A stretch of 64,000 bases of DNA from Speluncibacter jeojiensis. GTDB taxonomy: Bacteria > Actinomycetota > Actinomycetes > Mycobacteriales > Mycobacteriaceae. Below are positions 54,453 to 62,451 of the stretch, piece by piece (positions within the stretch are counted from its first letter, which is position 1; each line of letters starts with the position of its first letter). The stretch lies in assembly GCF_029589495.1 (NCBI RefSeq), contig NZ_JAAIVF010000004.1, forward strand, positions 310,001 through 374,000, written 5' to 3'. Made by a program: the position numbers and the translations under genes. The notes under the pieces are model-generated. The model had not been told where the DNA came from. It did not search any database and saw only the letters and a program-made list of their open reading frames with translations.

Positions 54453-55676
54453 ATGAGCAACATCACCTCCCCCGAGTCGGCGGCGCTGCCGCTGCCGCGC
54501 GCGGCCCGCGTGGCCACCGCGGTCGCGTTCGCCGCCCAAGGGTTCTTCCTGGCGGCGGTGCTCACGCAGCTCCCCCAGTTCAAGGACCGCTTCGGTTTCG
54601 GCGACTCCACGATCGTGGTCGCGGTCGTGCTGGTCTCACTGCTCGCCGGCGCCGGCAGCGTGCTGGCCGAGTTCGTCGCGGCCCGCACCTCGAGCAAGGC
54701 CACACTGATCGCGGGGCTGCTGGTCGTCGCCGCCACCGGAATCCTGATCGGCGTCGCCCCGACGACCGTCGTGTTCTTCGCGGGCATGATCGTCTACGGC
54801 GCCGGACTCGGCATGGTCGACGCGACAACCAACATGCAGGCCGTGAGTATCCAACATCGCTACGGACGCTCGATCCTGTCGTCCTTCCACGCCGTGTGGA
54901 GCGTCGGATCCATCGTCGGCGCACTGTGGGTGTCGCTGTGCTCGACGATCCACATCGGCCTGACCGCCTCCATCGTCGCGGCGGCGGTCGCGGTCGCCGT
55001 GGTCGCCGCGGCGGCCGGTCCGCGCCTGCTCACCCAGGCCGCCGGGGAGGCCGCGGCACAACAGCGGCAGGCCGCCGCACCGCTGACCATCCCGTGGCGC
55101 CCGTTCGTCGCGCTCGGCGTGGCGATGGCGCTGTTCTATGCGATCGACTTCAGCGTCGGCAACTGGTCGGCGCTGTACTTGAAGGAACTGCTGCTGGCCT
55201 CCGCCGGGACGGCCGCGCTCGCCCTGGCCGCCTATCAGGGCGCGGGGCTCGTCTCGCGGCTGACCGGCGACTACTGGGTGCGGCGCCACGGCGAGATCGC
55301 GGTCGTGCGCATCGGCGCGGCGATCGGCACAGTCGGGCTGCTGATCGTGGTGCTCGCGCAGAACCCCGCCATGGCGATCGCCGGCTTCCTCGTCGTCGGC
55401 CTCGGCGCACCGGTGGTCGCGCCGCTGTGCTTCAGCGCCGCCGGCCGGTTGGCGCCGCCGGACCAGACCGACGGCGTCATCGCGCGCCTGAACCTGTTCA
55501 ACTACGCGGGCACCATCATCGGCGGCGGGATCGTCGGCGGCGTGGCGGCACTGTCGAACCTGCGGGTCGGATTCGCCATTCCGCTGGTGTTCGCGGCGGC
55601 GCTGATCGTGCTCGCGCGCGCGTTCCATCCGTCTGCCACGGCCCGGACGGAACAGGTCACGACCGCCGGCAACTGA
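54453..55676 (+). CDS. MFS transporter (12 helices)
   Basis: A 407-residue MFS protein of the YbjJ/FucP-like kind. Twelve hydrophobic segments are visible, beginning with ARVATAVAFAAQGFFLAAVLTQLP and including ILIGVAPTTVVFFAGMIVYGAGLGMVDATTNMQ, in which GAGLGxxDAxxN is the helix-4 block of this group. Central YGRSILSSFHAVWSVGSIVGAL and the C-half LVVGLGAPVVAPLCFSAAGR are further marks. ATG 54453 is preferred over upstream in-frame codons, which are Pro/Arg-rich. The substrate is unknown, possibly a sugar or a drug. It lies between the LysR-like gene and convergent oxyR. Confidence 0.86.
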   Translation: MSNITSPESAALPLPRAARVATAVAFAAQGFFLAAVLTQLPQFKDRFGFGDSTIVVAVVLVSLLAGAGSVLAEFVAARTSSKATLIAGLLVVAATGILIGVAPTTVVFFAGMIVYGAGLGMVDATTNMQAVSIQHRYGRSILSSFHAVWSVGSIVGALWVSLCSTIHIGLTASIVAAAVAVAVVAAAAGPRLLTQAAGEAAAQQRQAAAPLTIPWRPFVALGVAMALFYAIDFSVGNWSALYLKELLLASAGTAALALAAYQGAGLVSRLTGDYWVRRHGEIAVVRIGAAIGTVGLLIVVLAQNPAMAIAGFLVVGLGAPVVAPLCFSAAGRLAPPDQTDGVIARLNLFNYAGTIIGGGIVGGVAALSNLRVGFAIPLVFAAALIVLARAFHPSATARTEQVTTAGN

Positions 55677-55685
55677 GCGTTGTCC

Positions 55686-56600
55686 CTAATTCTGTGGCCC
55701 GGCCTTGGCCAGTACCTCGGCGAGTTCGCGGTACTCGTCGCCGCGGCCGCTCGAGCCGCGGTGGACCAGCCCGATGGTGCGGCCGGGAACCGGTTCGGCG
55801 AACCGCGCGGTCGCCAGCGCCCCGTGCGCGGTCTCGACCTCTATCGCCGACTCGGGCACCAGCGTCGCGCCCAATCCGCCTGCCACGCACTGGACCACGG
55901 TCGCGAGCGACGCCGCGCGGGTGTCGCCCATCACCGGCGTCGCGTCCACCGATCGGCACAGGTCGAGGGTCTGGTCGCGCAGGCAGTGCCCCTCGTCGAG
56001 CAGCAGCAGCGGCAGCCCGGAGAGCGCCGACGCGGGCACGTCGACCCGTCCCGCCAGTGGATCGCCCTCGGGCACGACGAGAACGAAATCCTCGTGGTAC
56101 AGCGGGATCTCGACCACACCCGGCGCCTCCGACGGCAGCGCCAGCACCGCCACGTCGACCGCACCGGTCCGCAGCGACTCGAGCAGCCGCGCGGTCTGGT
56201 CCTCGATGATCCGCGGGCGCATCGCCGGGAACCTGTCCCGCAGCGCGGGCAGTGCGGCCGGCAACACATAGGGGGCGACCGTCGGGATCAGGCCGATGCG
56301 CACCGGGCCGGCCAGGTGCTCCCCCACACCCGCGGCGGCCGCCACGAATCCCTCGGCGGCCTCGAGCGTGCGCATCGCCTGCGGCAGCAACTGCGCGCCC
56401 TCGCTGGTGACCATCACACGCCGCGTGCTGCGTTCGACCAGTCGGACACCGAGGCCCGCCTCGAGCGCGGCGAGCCCCTGCGACAGTGTCGGCTGGCTCA
56501 CCCCCAAATGCGCTGCCGCAGTGCCGAAGTGCCGGTGCTCCGCGACCGCCACAAAGGCGCGCAACTGGGCCAACGTGGGCTGATAGATTTGATCCGACAT
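55686..56600 (-). CDS. oxyR: LysR-family peroxide regulator OxyR
   Basis: A 304-residue LysR regulator. The winged helix is at residues 8-65 ([45 protein letters not shown]). In the effector domain [18 protein letters not shown] carries the two OxyR redox Cys (in GHCLRDQ and DLC), which form a disulphide on peroxide exposure. It is divergent from ahpC over 147 bp. ATG 56600 begins [14 protein letters not shown]. It controls ahpCD, directly or by loss of repression. Confidence 0.94.
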   Translation of the reverse strand: MSDQIYQPTLAQLRAFVAVAEHRHFGTAAAHLGVSQPTLSQGLAALEAGLGVRLVERSTRRVMVTSEGAQLLPQAMRTLEAAEGFVAAAAGVGEHLAGPVRIGLIPTVAPYVLPAALPALRDRFPAMRPRIIEDQTARLLESLRTGAVDVAVLALPSEAPGVVEIPLYHEDFVLVVPEGDPLAGRVDVPASALSGLPLLLLDEGHCLRDQTLDLCRSVDATPVMGDTRAASLATVVQCVAGGLGATLVPESAIEVETAHGALATARFAEPVPGRTIGLVHRGSSGRGDEYRELAEVLAKAGPQN

Positions 56601-56747
56601 GCCTATAAGTCTACCGGAAGCAACAGGCTTTACCTTTTGGTGAAATTCGGGCACAATTGGTGACAGCGAGTTGCCGACAGCCGCGCCCACCCCGTGCGAG
56701 CCCCTTTCGCGACTCGAATCGCCCCGTTGACAATCAGAGGAGACACC
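56601..56747. promoter_or_regulatory. oxyR-ahpC divergent promoter region
   Basis: 147 bp between the starts of oxyR and ahpC, comparatively A+T-rich at 56600-56660 (CCTATAAGTCTACCGG, TTTACCTTTTGGTGAAATTC, CACAATTGGTGAC). GATAG at 56583-56587 and CTATA just inside the gap are consistent with the ATAG/CTAT elements of OxyR sites. AGAGGAG precedes the ahpC ATG. Confidence 0.5.
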
Positions 56748-57335
56748 ATGCCCTTGCTCACCATCGGCGACCAGTTCCCGGCCTACAACCTCACCGCCGT
56801 CATCGGCGGGGACCTGTCGAAGGTCAACGCGCAGCAGCCCGACGACTACTTCACCCAGGTCTCCAGCGACGACTACGCCGGCAAGTGGCGCGTGGTCTTC
56901 TTCTGGCCCAAGGACTTCACCTTCGTCTGCCCGACCGAGATCGCGGCGTTCGGCAAGCTGAACGAGGAGTTCGCCGACCGTGACGCCCAGGTGCTCGGCG
57001 CCTCGGTCGACAACGAGTTCGTCCACTTCCAGTGGCGTGCGCAGCACGAGGACCTCAAGACCCTGCCGTTCCCGATGCTCTCGGACCTCAAGCGTGAGCT
57101 GGTCGCCGCGACCGGCGTGCTCAACGCCGACGGCGTCGCGGACCGCGCCACCTTCATCGTCGACCCGAACAACGAGATCCAGTTCGTCTCCGTCACTGCG
57201 GGGTCGGTCGGCCGCAACGTCGACGAGGTGCTGCGGGTGCTCGACGCGCTGCAGTCCGACGAGCTGTGCGCCTGCAACTGGAAGAAGGGCGACCCGACCA
57301 TCGACGCCGGCGAGCTCATGACCGAGGCCGTCTGA
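56748..57335 (+). CDS. ahpC: alkyl hydroperoxide reductase AhpC (peroxiredoxin)
   Basis: A 195-residue 2-Cys peroxiredoxin that reduces hydrogen peroxide, organic peroxides and peroxynitrite. The peroxidatic Cys61 is in FTFVCPTE, with the resolving Cys174 and Cys176 in LCACNW, matching the M. tuberculosis numbering exactly. ATG 56748 has AGAGGAGAC upstream. Its TGA overlaps the ahpD ATG by one base, so the reductant and the enzyme are coupled. OxyR controls it from the other side of the gap. Confidence 0.97.
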   Translation: MPLLTIGDQFPAYNLTAVIGGDLSKVNAQQPDDYFTQVSSDDYAGKWRVVFFWPKDFTFVCPTEIAAFGKLNEEFADRDAQVLGASVDNEFVHFQWRAQHEDLKTLPFPMLSDLKRELVAATGVLNADGVADRATFIVDPNNEIQFVSVTAGSVGRNVDEVLRVLDALQSDELCACNWKKGDPTIDAGELMTEAV

Positions 57336-57868
57336 TGTCGATCGACAACCTCAAGGCCGCTCTGCCCGAGTACGCCAAGGACCTCAAGCTCAACCTGAGC
57401 TCACTGGCCCGCTCGACCGAGCTCAGCGAGCAGCAGCTGTGGGGCACGTTCCTCGCCTGCGCTGCCGCCACCCGGTCGGCGACGGTGCTGCGCGAGGTCG
57501 CCGAGGAGGCCGCCGACACGCTGTCCGCGGAGGCCTATGACGCCGCGCTCGGCGCCGCGTCGATCATGGGCATGAACAACGTCGCCTACCGGGCCAAGAG
57601 CTTCCTCGGCGACGAGTACACCCAGGTGCGCATGGGGCTGCGGATGAACATCATCGGCAATCCCGGCGTCGAGAAGGCCGACTTCGAGCTCTGGAGCCTC
57701 GCGGTCTCCACTGTCAACGGCTGCCACGACTGCACCGCGGCCCACGACGCGGTCGTCCGCAAGGAGGGGCTGACCAAGGAACAGGTCTGGGAGGCCGTCA
57801 AGGTCGCCGCGACCCTGCAGGGCGTCGCCCAGGCGATCATCGCGAACGAAGTTCTCGTCACCGCCTGA
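57335..57868 (+). CDS. ahpD: alkyl hydroperoxide reductase AhpD
   Basis: A 177-residue CxxC oxidoreductase that passes electrons from a lipoyl carrier to Ahp[12 protein letters not shown] has Cys130, Cys133 and His137, and Glu118 lies in ADFELW, all at the positions known from M. tuberculosis. ATG 57335 overlaps the ahpC stop by one base. A strong terminator follows, ending the ahpCD operon. Confidence 0.97.
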   Translation: MSIDNLKAALPEYAKDLKLNLSSLARSTELSEQQLWGTFLACAAATRSATVLREVAEEAADTLSAEAYDAALGAASIMGMNNVAYRAKSFLGDEYTQVRMGLRMNIIGNPGVEKADFELWSLAVSTVNGCHDCTAAHDAVVRKEGLTKEQVWEAVKVAATLQGVAQAIIANEVLVTA

Positions 57869-57882
57869 TCTCTTCTCGCACA

Positions 57883-57924
57883 ACGACAGCGGCTCCGACA
57901 CTCACGTGTCGGAGCCGCTGTCGT
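57883..57924 (+). terminator. intrinsic terminator after ahpD
   Basis: A perfect 19-bp stem (57883-57901 with 57906-57924) with a 4-nt loop TCAC, then TTGT. It lies 14 nt past the ahpD stop and can also stop the convergent TetR transcript. Confidence 0.93.
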
Positions 57925-57952
57925 TTGTCGTGCGGTCACGTCCGCCGCTCGC

Positions 57953-58525
57953 TCAGCGGGGCGCGATCCGCTCGACTGCGGCGATGACGAGGCCGTCGAG
58001 TTCGGTGTCCGAGAACAGCTCCGGCAGCGTGAGCCGGTCGAGGATCAGCCAGTTGAGCGTCATATAGAGCAGCACCACGGTCGTCGCATCGTCCCCCGTC
58101 CTGCCCGAGAGATGGTTGGCGATGTTGAAGTCGAGATCCTGCCGCACCCGCTCGGTGAGCACGGTCTGCAATTCAGGCCTGCGGGTCGCCTCCAGACGAA
58201 GCTCGAGCAGCGCGAGATGGCCGGTCCGGAACTCGGCGACGCGCCGGACCGTATCGCGCATGAGGTCCGTCAGGTGCGCGCGGTCGCGCGGCCCGGCGAC
58301 GGCCGCGTCGAGCACCTCGTCGTCGGGCTTGAGCCGCTCATAGACACGCATACCGGCCCCGATCAGCACCGCATCGCGATTGGCGAAGTAGTTCGACGCG
58401 GTACCGGTCGGCACGTCCGCCTGCGCGTCCACCGCACGGAAGGTCAACCCGCGGGCCCCTTCTCGCGCCAGCACCTCGATGGCGGCGTCGACCAGCGCCA
58501 CTCGCCGTCCCTCGTTCCTCCGCAT
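57953..58525 (-). CDS. TetR-family regulator
   Basis: A 190-residue TetR protein. The helix-turn-helix covers residues 1-55: RRVALVDAAIEVLAREGARGLTFRAVDAQADVPTGTASNYFANRDAVL read in segments. The ligand domain contains AEFRTGHLALLELRLEATRRPELQTVL, typical of the DesT/YvdT-like branch. ATG 58525 (MRRNEGRR) has GGAG 8 nt upstream; in-frame GTG and ATG codons up to 58558 are alternatives. It is divergent from a DHFR-like gene over 69 bp with palindromic operator-like DNA, so it probably controls both. Confidence 0.88.
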   Translation of the reverse strand: MRRNEGRRVALVDAAIEVLAREGARGLTFRAVDAQADVPTGTASNYFANRDAVLIGAGMRVYERLKPDDEVLDAAVAGPRDRAHLTDLMRDTVRRVAEFRTGHLALLELRLEATRRPELQTVLTERVRQDLDFNIANHLSGRTGDDATTVVLLYMTLNWLILDRLTLPELFSDTELDGLVIAAVERIAPR

Positions 58526-58530
58526 TGACA

Positions 58531-58591
58531 CCACTCCAGATGTAGTACTACGGTTCACACCACCACAGGCAGAGTACTACGAACGGAGTGG
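58531..58591. promoter_or_regulatory. operator-like palindromes between TetR and DHFR-like genes
   Basis: GTAGTACTAC (58542-58551) is a perfect 10-bp palindrome, echoed by GAGTACTAC at 58572-58580. Outer arms CCACTCC (58531-58537) and GGAGTGG (58585-58591) are exact inverted repeats. The nested symmetry in a 69-bp divergent gap fits binding by the TetR dimer. Confidence 0.6.
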
Positions 58592-58594
58592 TCA

Positions 58595-59185
58595 ATGCGC
58601 AAGCTCGTGTACTACGTGGGCGTCTCGCTCGACGGATACATCGCCGGACCCGCCGATGAGGTCGACTTCTACCCGCTTTCCGACGCCATGGCGGCCTGGA
58701 TCAACACGCGCTACCCGGAGACGGTGCCGACCCACCTCCGCGCCCAGGCGGGCCTCGCGGACACCCCCAACCACGCGTTCGACACCGTGATCATGGGCCG
58801 GCGCACCTACGAGCCGGCGCTCGCCGTCGACGTCACCAGCCCCTACGCCCACCTGCGCCAACTGGTCGTCTCGTCGATACTCGGCAGCGACGGAGCTGCG
58901 CTCGATCCCGCCGTCGAGGTCGTCAGCGACGATCCGATCGCCGCGGTGCGCGGCCTCAAAGCCGAAGACGGGCTGGACATCTGGCTGGCGGGCGGCGGGA
59001 AGCTCGCGGCCGCACTCCTGCCGGAGATCGACGAGTTGATTGTCAAGCAGTATCCGGTCGTCGCCGGCACCGGCCTGCCGGCCTTCGCCGGAGCGTTCCG
59101 GCCGACCGCGTTCTCCCCGGCCCGGTCGGAATCCTTCGACAACGGCGCTCGGGTCACCTGGTTCGAACGGACGCCGCAGAGCTGA
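58595..59185 (+). CDS. dihydrofolate reductase / RibD C-terminal-like protein
   Basis: A 196-residue protein of the RibD_C/DHFR-like family, an NADPH-binding fold. Family marks are KLVYYVGVSLDGYIAGP at the N-terminus, TVIMGRRTYEPAL, LRQLVVSSIL, DIWLAGGGKLAAALLPEIDELIVKQYPVVAGTGLPAF (read in segments; GGGKLA is the nucleotide loop). It is unlikely to be the housekeeping DHFR; such proteins are often uncharacterised reductases. ATG 58595 is 69 bp from the divergent TetR gene. Two hairpins follow. Confidence 0.88.
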   Translation: MRKLVYYVGVSLDGYIAGPADEVDFYPLSDAMAAWINTRYPETVPTHLRAQAGLADTPNHAFDTVIMGRRTYEPALAVDVTSPYAHLRQLVVSSILGSDGAALDPAVEVVSDDPIAAVRGLKAEDGLDIWLAGGGKLAAALLPEIDELIVKQYPVVAGTGLPAFAGAFRPTAFSPARSESFDNGARVTWFERTPQS

Positions 59186-59190
59186 ACATG

Positions 59191-59230
59191 CCGCGACCCC
59201 GCCGGGGAGACGTCACCGGCGGGGTCGCGG
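59191..59230. terminator. hairpin 1 between DHFR-like and rpf-like genes
   Basis: A perfect 15-bp stem (59191-59205 with 59216-59230) with a 10-nt loop. There is no clear T-run, but the position 6 nt after the DHFR-like stop, between convergent genes, fits a terminator. Confidence 0.65.
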
Positions 59231-59235
59231 GTCGT

Positions 59236-59265
59236 CCGACCGGCCGCGGAACCGCGGCCGGTCGG
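59236..59265. terminator. hairpin 2 between DHFR-like and rpf-like genes
   Basis: A perfect 14-bp stem (59236-59249 with 59252-59265) with a 2-nt AA centre, 5 nt after hairpin 1. Read from the rpf side it is the first hairpin after that gene, so each of the two may serve one direction. Confidence 0.6.
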
Positions 59266-59281
59266 ATCAAGCTCGCACAGA

Positions 59282-59845
59282 TCAGAGCGACAGGGCCTGA
59301 CCCGGGAAGATCAGATCGGCGTTCTGCACCTGGGAGGCCAGGTTCGCCAGCGAGACGCCGTGCGCGGCGGCGATCTGCGAGAGGGTGTCGCCCAGCTGGA
59401 CGACGTAGGTCGAACCGCCGACCGCCTGCACCGGCGCCGACTCGGCGACCTGCGAGGCGACCTGCTGGATCGGCGTCTGCGGGGCAGGCTCCGCCACATC
59501 GGAGGTGACGCCCGAGGTCAGGTACTGGCCGCACACCGGCCACGCGCCGACGCCCTGGCCGTTGAGGACGTTCTCGGCGACGCGGATCTGCTCGGCCTTG
59601 CTGGCGTTGGCGGCGTTGCCGCTGCCGCCGTAGGCGTTCCAGGTGCTCTGGGTGAACTGCAGGCCGCCGTAGAAACCGTTGCCGGTGTTGGTCGACCAGT
59701 TGCCGCTGCTCTCGCAGTTGGCGACGCCGTCCCAGTTGTGCTCGGCCGCATTGGCCGTGCCGGTGGTCAGCACCATCGGGATGGCGGCGAGGGCGGCGGT
59801 CGCGGCGACGGCACCGAGGGCGCGCTTGGGGGTGAAGCGGGTCAT
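59282..59845 (-). CDS. resuscitation-promoting-factor-like muralytic enzyme with LysM
   Basis: A 187-residue secreted protein. The signal peptide (residues 1-33) ends ANA before AEHNWDG. The Rpf domain (about 35-110) has NWDGVANCESSGNW with catalytic Glu45, then FYGGLQFTQSTWNAYGG and the conserved Cys pair (NCES, PVCGQYL). A linker leads to a LysM domain at about 138-186 (YVVQLGDTLSQIAAAHGVSLANLASQVQNADLIFPGQ read in segments). It cleaves peptidoglycan outside the cell and may wake dormant cells. ATG 59845 has GGAGAGG 11 nt upstream. A long upstream region suggests complex control. Confidence 0.92.
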   Translation of the reverse strand: MTRFTPKRALGAVAATAALAAIPMVLTTGTANAAEHNWDGVANCESSGNWSTNTGNGFYGGLQFTQSTWNAYGGSGNAANASKAEQIRVAENVLNGQGVGAWPVCGQYLTSGVTSDVAEPAPQTPIQQVASQVAESAPVQAVGGSTYVVQLGDTLSQIAAAHGVSLANLASQVQNADLIFPGQALSL

Positions 59846-60195
59846 ACGGATGAAATCCTCTCCTTGCCGCCGGCACGGCGCGCTCGCGCGCTCGAGGCGC
59901 GTGGCGAGCGGGGGTTCGTCGCACTCCTGTTCCGGGGAATCGGTTGCGTCCGACGCACGGAACAGGACCTGGCGGTAGCGCGTCGGCGGTGCCCGGCTGT
60001 TTCGGGCTGACACGACCGTAGGCGATGGTCACGAAATGATCACAGCCGCCGTTTCCGGTACGAATGTGCCGCTCCGAGCGGAAGCCGACGCCGTTTCCGC
60101 AGCGCACCGCGGCGATTCTGCAAGTCGACACACCGTGCGTTACATGTCCGTTATGTGACTATCGACACGCCGATTCTGTGGCGTGAGCCACCGCT
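59846..60195 (-). promoter_or_regulatory. 350-bp rpf upstream region with dyad-rich leader
   Basis: No ORF is credible. On the coding strand CCTGTTCCG and CGGAACAGG (plus-strand 59958-59966 and 59926-59934) form a perfect 9-bp outer stem enclosing TGCGT/ACGCA. GCCCG/CGGGC at 59991-60007 forms another hairpin. This suggests a structured 5' leader. It does not show the sequence marks of the c-di-AMP (ydaO) riboswitch often found upstream of rpf genes. Confidence 0.5.
60138..60154 (-). promoter_or_regulatory. MtrA-like direct repeat upstream of the rpf-like gene
   Basis: On the minus strand ATAACG (60154-60149) and GTAACG (60143-60138) are repeated with an 11-bp period, matching the direct-repeat pattern bound by MtrA, which controls cell-wall hydrolase genes in actinobacteria. 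It lies about 290 nt upstream of the rpf-like ATG, within the gap to the YiiX-like gene. Confidence 0.5.
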
Positions 60196-60879
60196 TCAGG
60201 CCTCTGGAGCGGCCCCGGAGACCAGATCGTCCGGGCTCAGGACGACCTCGATCTCGTCCCCGAGTGCGACGCCGGACGCCAACGGGAGTCGGTCACCGCT
60301 CCAGAACCGGCCGGGGTCGTACCAGTTCGTCTTGCGCCCGCCGCCGAGCAGCCCCATCGACTCGTAGGTGGCCGCAACGACCTCCGCGCAGTAGGCGGTC
60401 TCCGCCCCCGCGACATTGCGGGCGTTGCGGGGTGACCGCGGCACCCGGCCGCCGAACCAGCGCGCGAGCAATGACGCGGTCGACGGGAAGGGAGTGCCGT
60501 CGAGTCGTGCGATGGTGCGCAACAGCGCGTCCTCCTGCTCCCGGGCGACCGGATCGGCCAGTTGCCGCAGCCAGGCCCGCTGCCCGTATCGGGTCCCCCA
60601 CACCCGTACCGCGTCGCGCAGGTCGTGCAGTTGCACGCCGCGCTGGTGCTTGCCGGTCCACATGTCCGGCAGCGAGTGCCCCAGTTCGGCGTGCCACATC
60701 AGCGGCGGCAGGTCCTCGAGCACGACCGACATCCCGACGTGGTTGACGGGGCTGTTGGTCAGCGCCTGGATCGCCCGGTCCGCGCCGGACGTGCCCCGGA
60801 AGATCCAGATGTCGCCGGTCCGTGTCGCCTCGGCCGCTGCCTGCAGGCTCACCCGGGATTCGTGCATGCGCCGACTCAT
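60196..60879 (-). CDS. YiiX-like permuted papain-fold (NlpC/P60 clan) protein
   Basis: A 227-residue protein. TGDIWIFRGTSGADRAIQ precedes NSPVNHVGMSVVLED, which holds the candidate catalytic His (NHVG). WHAELGHSLPDMW adds a polar residue, and TAYCAEVVAATYESMGLL holds the candidate Cys. A His before a later Cys is the circularly permuted order of YiiX/YebB-type papain-like enzymes. Substrates may be lipids or peptides. Start at 60879 (MSRRMHES); Met5 is an alternative. It is divergent from a small membrane protein gene over 17 bp. Confidence 0.72.
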   Translation of the reverse strand: MSRRMHESRVSLQAAAEATRTGDIWIFRGTSGADRAIQALTNSPVNHVGMSVVLEDLPPLMWHAELGHSLPDMWTGKHQRGVQLHDLRDAVRVWGTRYGQRAWLRQLADPVAREQEDALLRTIARLDGTPFPSTASLLARWFGGRVPRSPRNARNVAGAETAYCAEVVAATYESMGLLGGGRKTNWYDPGRFWSGDRLPLASGVALGDEIEVVLSPDDLVSGAAPEA

Positions 60880-60896
60880 CCACCTAGCCTAGGGCG

Positions 60897-61145
60897 ATGC
60901 GTATCGATGCCGGGAAGGTCGGCAAGTGGGTCGGGTTGGCCGGAGTTGCCGGGGTCGTCGCCACAGGGGCACTGGCGGTGCGGGCCGAACGCAAGCGCCG
61001 GGCGTACACGCCCGACGAGGTTCGCGAGCGTCTGCACGTGAGGCTCGCCCAGGCGAGCTCCGCCGGCACCCTCTCGTTGCCGGCGCCGGACCCCGAACAT
61101 ATGGTGCGCCGGCGGATCCGCCGCCTGCTGCGCCGCTCGCGCTGA
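60897..61145 (+). CDS. small single-pass membrane protein
   Basis: An 82-residue protein. Residues about 9-29 (GKWVGLAGVAGVVATGALAVR) form one transmembrane helix, followed by a charged cytoplasmic part (YTPDEVRERLHVRLAQASS) and an Arg-rich end (RRRIRRLLRRSR). Function is unknown. It starts at ATG 60897, 17 bp from the divergent YiiX-like gene, and ends 4 bp from the convergent aminotransferase. No recognisable domain. Confidence 0.72.
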   Translation: MRIDAGKVGKWVGLAGVAGVVATGALAVRAERKRRAYTPDEVRERLHVRLAQASSAGTLSLPAPDPEHMVRRRIRRLLRRSR

Positions 61146-61149
61146 CCGA

Positions 61150-62379
61150 TCAGCCGAGAGCTGCCGCCACCCGCTGGGCCAGCTCGGCGACCTGATCGTC
61201 GCTCATCACGAAGGCCGGTGAGAACTGCATCGCCCCCTGACCGGCGGCGCGGCCCGACACCCCGTGCTCGCGCAGCGTCTTGAGGAAGCCGGCGGCCTCG
61301 GACGGGTCGGCGAGTTGCACGGCCGCGACCGCGCCGAGCCCGCTGCGCACCTCGGCCACCCGCGGATGCTCGGCGAGCGGCGCGAGGTGCCGGTGCAGGC
61401 TGGATTCGAGTCGAGCCGCCTCGCCCAGGAGATTCTCCCGCTCGACGATGTCGAGGTTCGCCATCGCTGCCGCCGCGGCGCCCGCGTGCCCGCCGTAGGT
61501 GTAGCCGTGCCGGAAGAAGATGCCGCCGGCATAGAACCGTTCGGCCACGGCGGGCGCCACGAACACCGCACCCATCGGCACATAGCCGGAGGTCAACCCC
61601 TTGGCGGTGGTCATCATGTCGGGCTGCAGGTCGAATCTGCTCGACGCGAACCACGAGTTGCCGCCGATCCGGCCGAACCCGGTGACGACCTCGTCGGCGA
61701 CGAAGAGGATGTCGTGGTCGCGGCAGATCTCCCGCACCTCGGACAGGTAGCCCTTGGGCGGCAGATAGATACCGCCGGCGCCGATGATGGGTTCGCAGAA
61801 GAACGCGGCGATCCGGTCCGCGCCGAGGCGCTCGATCAGCTCGAGCAGGCTCTTGGCCTCGTCCCATTCGACCGTCGCCGCATCGGGCATCAGTTCGCCG
61901 TAGCCCTCGCGGTTGGCCGGGATCCCGGCCAGCGCGGTGCCGGCCACGTGCATGCCGTGATAGGCCCGCTCCCGCCCGACGACCATGGTCTTGCCGGGCT
62001 TGCCCTGCTCGTGCCAGTAGCGGCGGGCGAGTTTGGCGGCGGTGTCGACCGAGTCGGATCCGCCGGAGGTGAAGAAGATCTTGCTGCCGGGGACCGGCGC
62101 GATCTCCGACAGCCGCTCGGCCAACGCGATCGTCACGTCGGACGCGAAGTCGCCGAAGTTCGAGAAGTGCGCGATCTTGCCGAGTTGGTCGGCGACGGCC
62201 CGGGCGATCTCGGTGCGGCCGTGCCCGACGTTGGTGAACCACAACCCGGCGGTCGCATCCAGGTACCGATTGCCGGCCGAGTCCCAGATGTGGACGCCCT
62301 CACCGCGGGTGACGACAAACGCCCCGTCCCGCTCGACCGCACCCATGTCCGCGAACCCGTGCCACAACGCCGAACCCAT
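61150..62379 (-). CDS. class III PLP-dependent aminotransferase
   Basis: A 409-residue omega-aminotransferase type enzyme using pyridoxal phosphate. The Schiff-base Lys260 is in MMTTAKGLTSGYVPMG, the PLP Asp in ILFVADEVVTGFGR, the phosphate loop SGGSDSVDTAAK near 105, and AYHGMH is the aromatic-ring contact. ATG 62379 has GAGGAG upstream. The likely reaction is transfer of an amino group between an omega-amino acid or amine and pyruvate or 2-oxoglutarate. It is divergent from the HrpA gene over 72 bp. Confidence 0.92.
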   Translation of the reverse strand: MGSALWHGFADMGAVERDGAFVVTRGEGVHIWDSAGNRYLDATAGLWFTNVGHGRTEIARAVADQLGKIAHFSNFGDFASDVTIALAERLSEIAPVPGSKIFFTSGGSDSVDTAAKLARRYWHEQGKPGKTMVVGRERAYHGMHVAGTALAGIPANREGYGELMPDAATVEWDEAKSLLELIERLGADRIAAFFCEPIIGAGGIYLPPKGYLSEVREICRDHDILFVADEVVTGFGRIGGNSWFASSRFDLQPDMMTTAKGLTSGYVPMGAVFVAPAVAERFYAGGIFFRHGYTYGGHAGAAAAAMANLDIVERENLLGEAARLESSLHRHLAPLAEHPRVAEVRSGLGAVAAVQLADPSEAAGFLKTLREHGVSGRAAGQGAMQFSPAFVMSDDQVAELAQRVAAALG

Positions 62380-62451
62380 CGTCGCTCCTCCACCTCTCGA
62401 TCGTCTACCGCGACTATGCCACGGGAACCGGGCCGTTAGGCTGTGACCAGC

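Noticed and set aside
58595-59185. Housekeeping dihydrofolate reductase FolA
   Set aside because: The pattern LDGYIAGP and GGGKLA belongs to the RibD-C/DHFR-like family, and the gene is paired with a TetR regulator rather than thyA.
59846-60060. c-di-AMP (ydaO-type) riboswitch upstream of the rpf-like gene
   Set aside because: Expected from biology, but the conserved sequence elements of that riboswitch were not seen; kept only as an unclassified structured leader.
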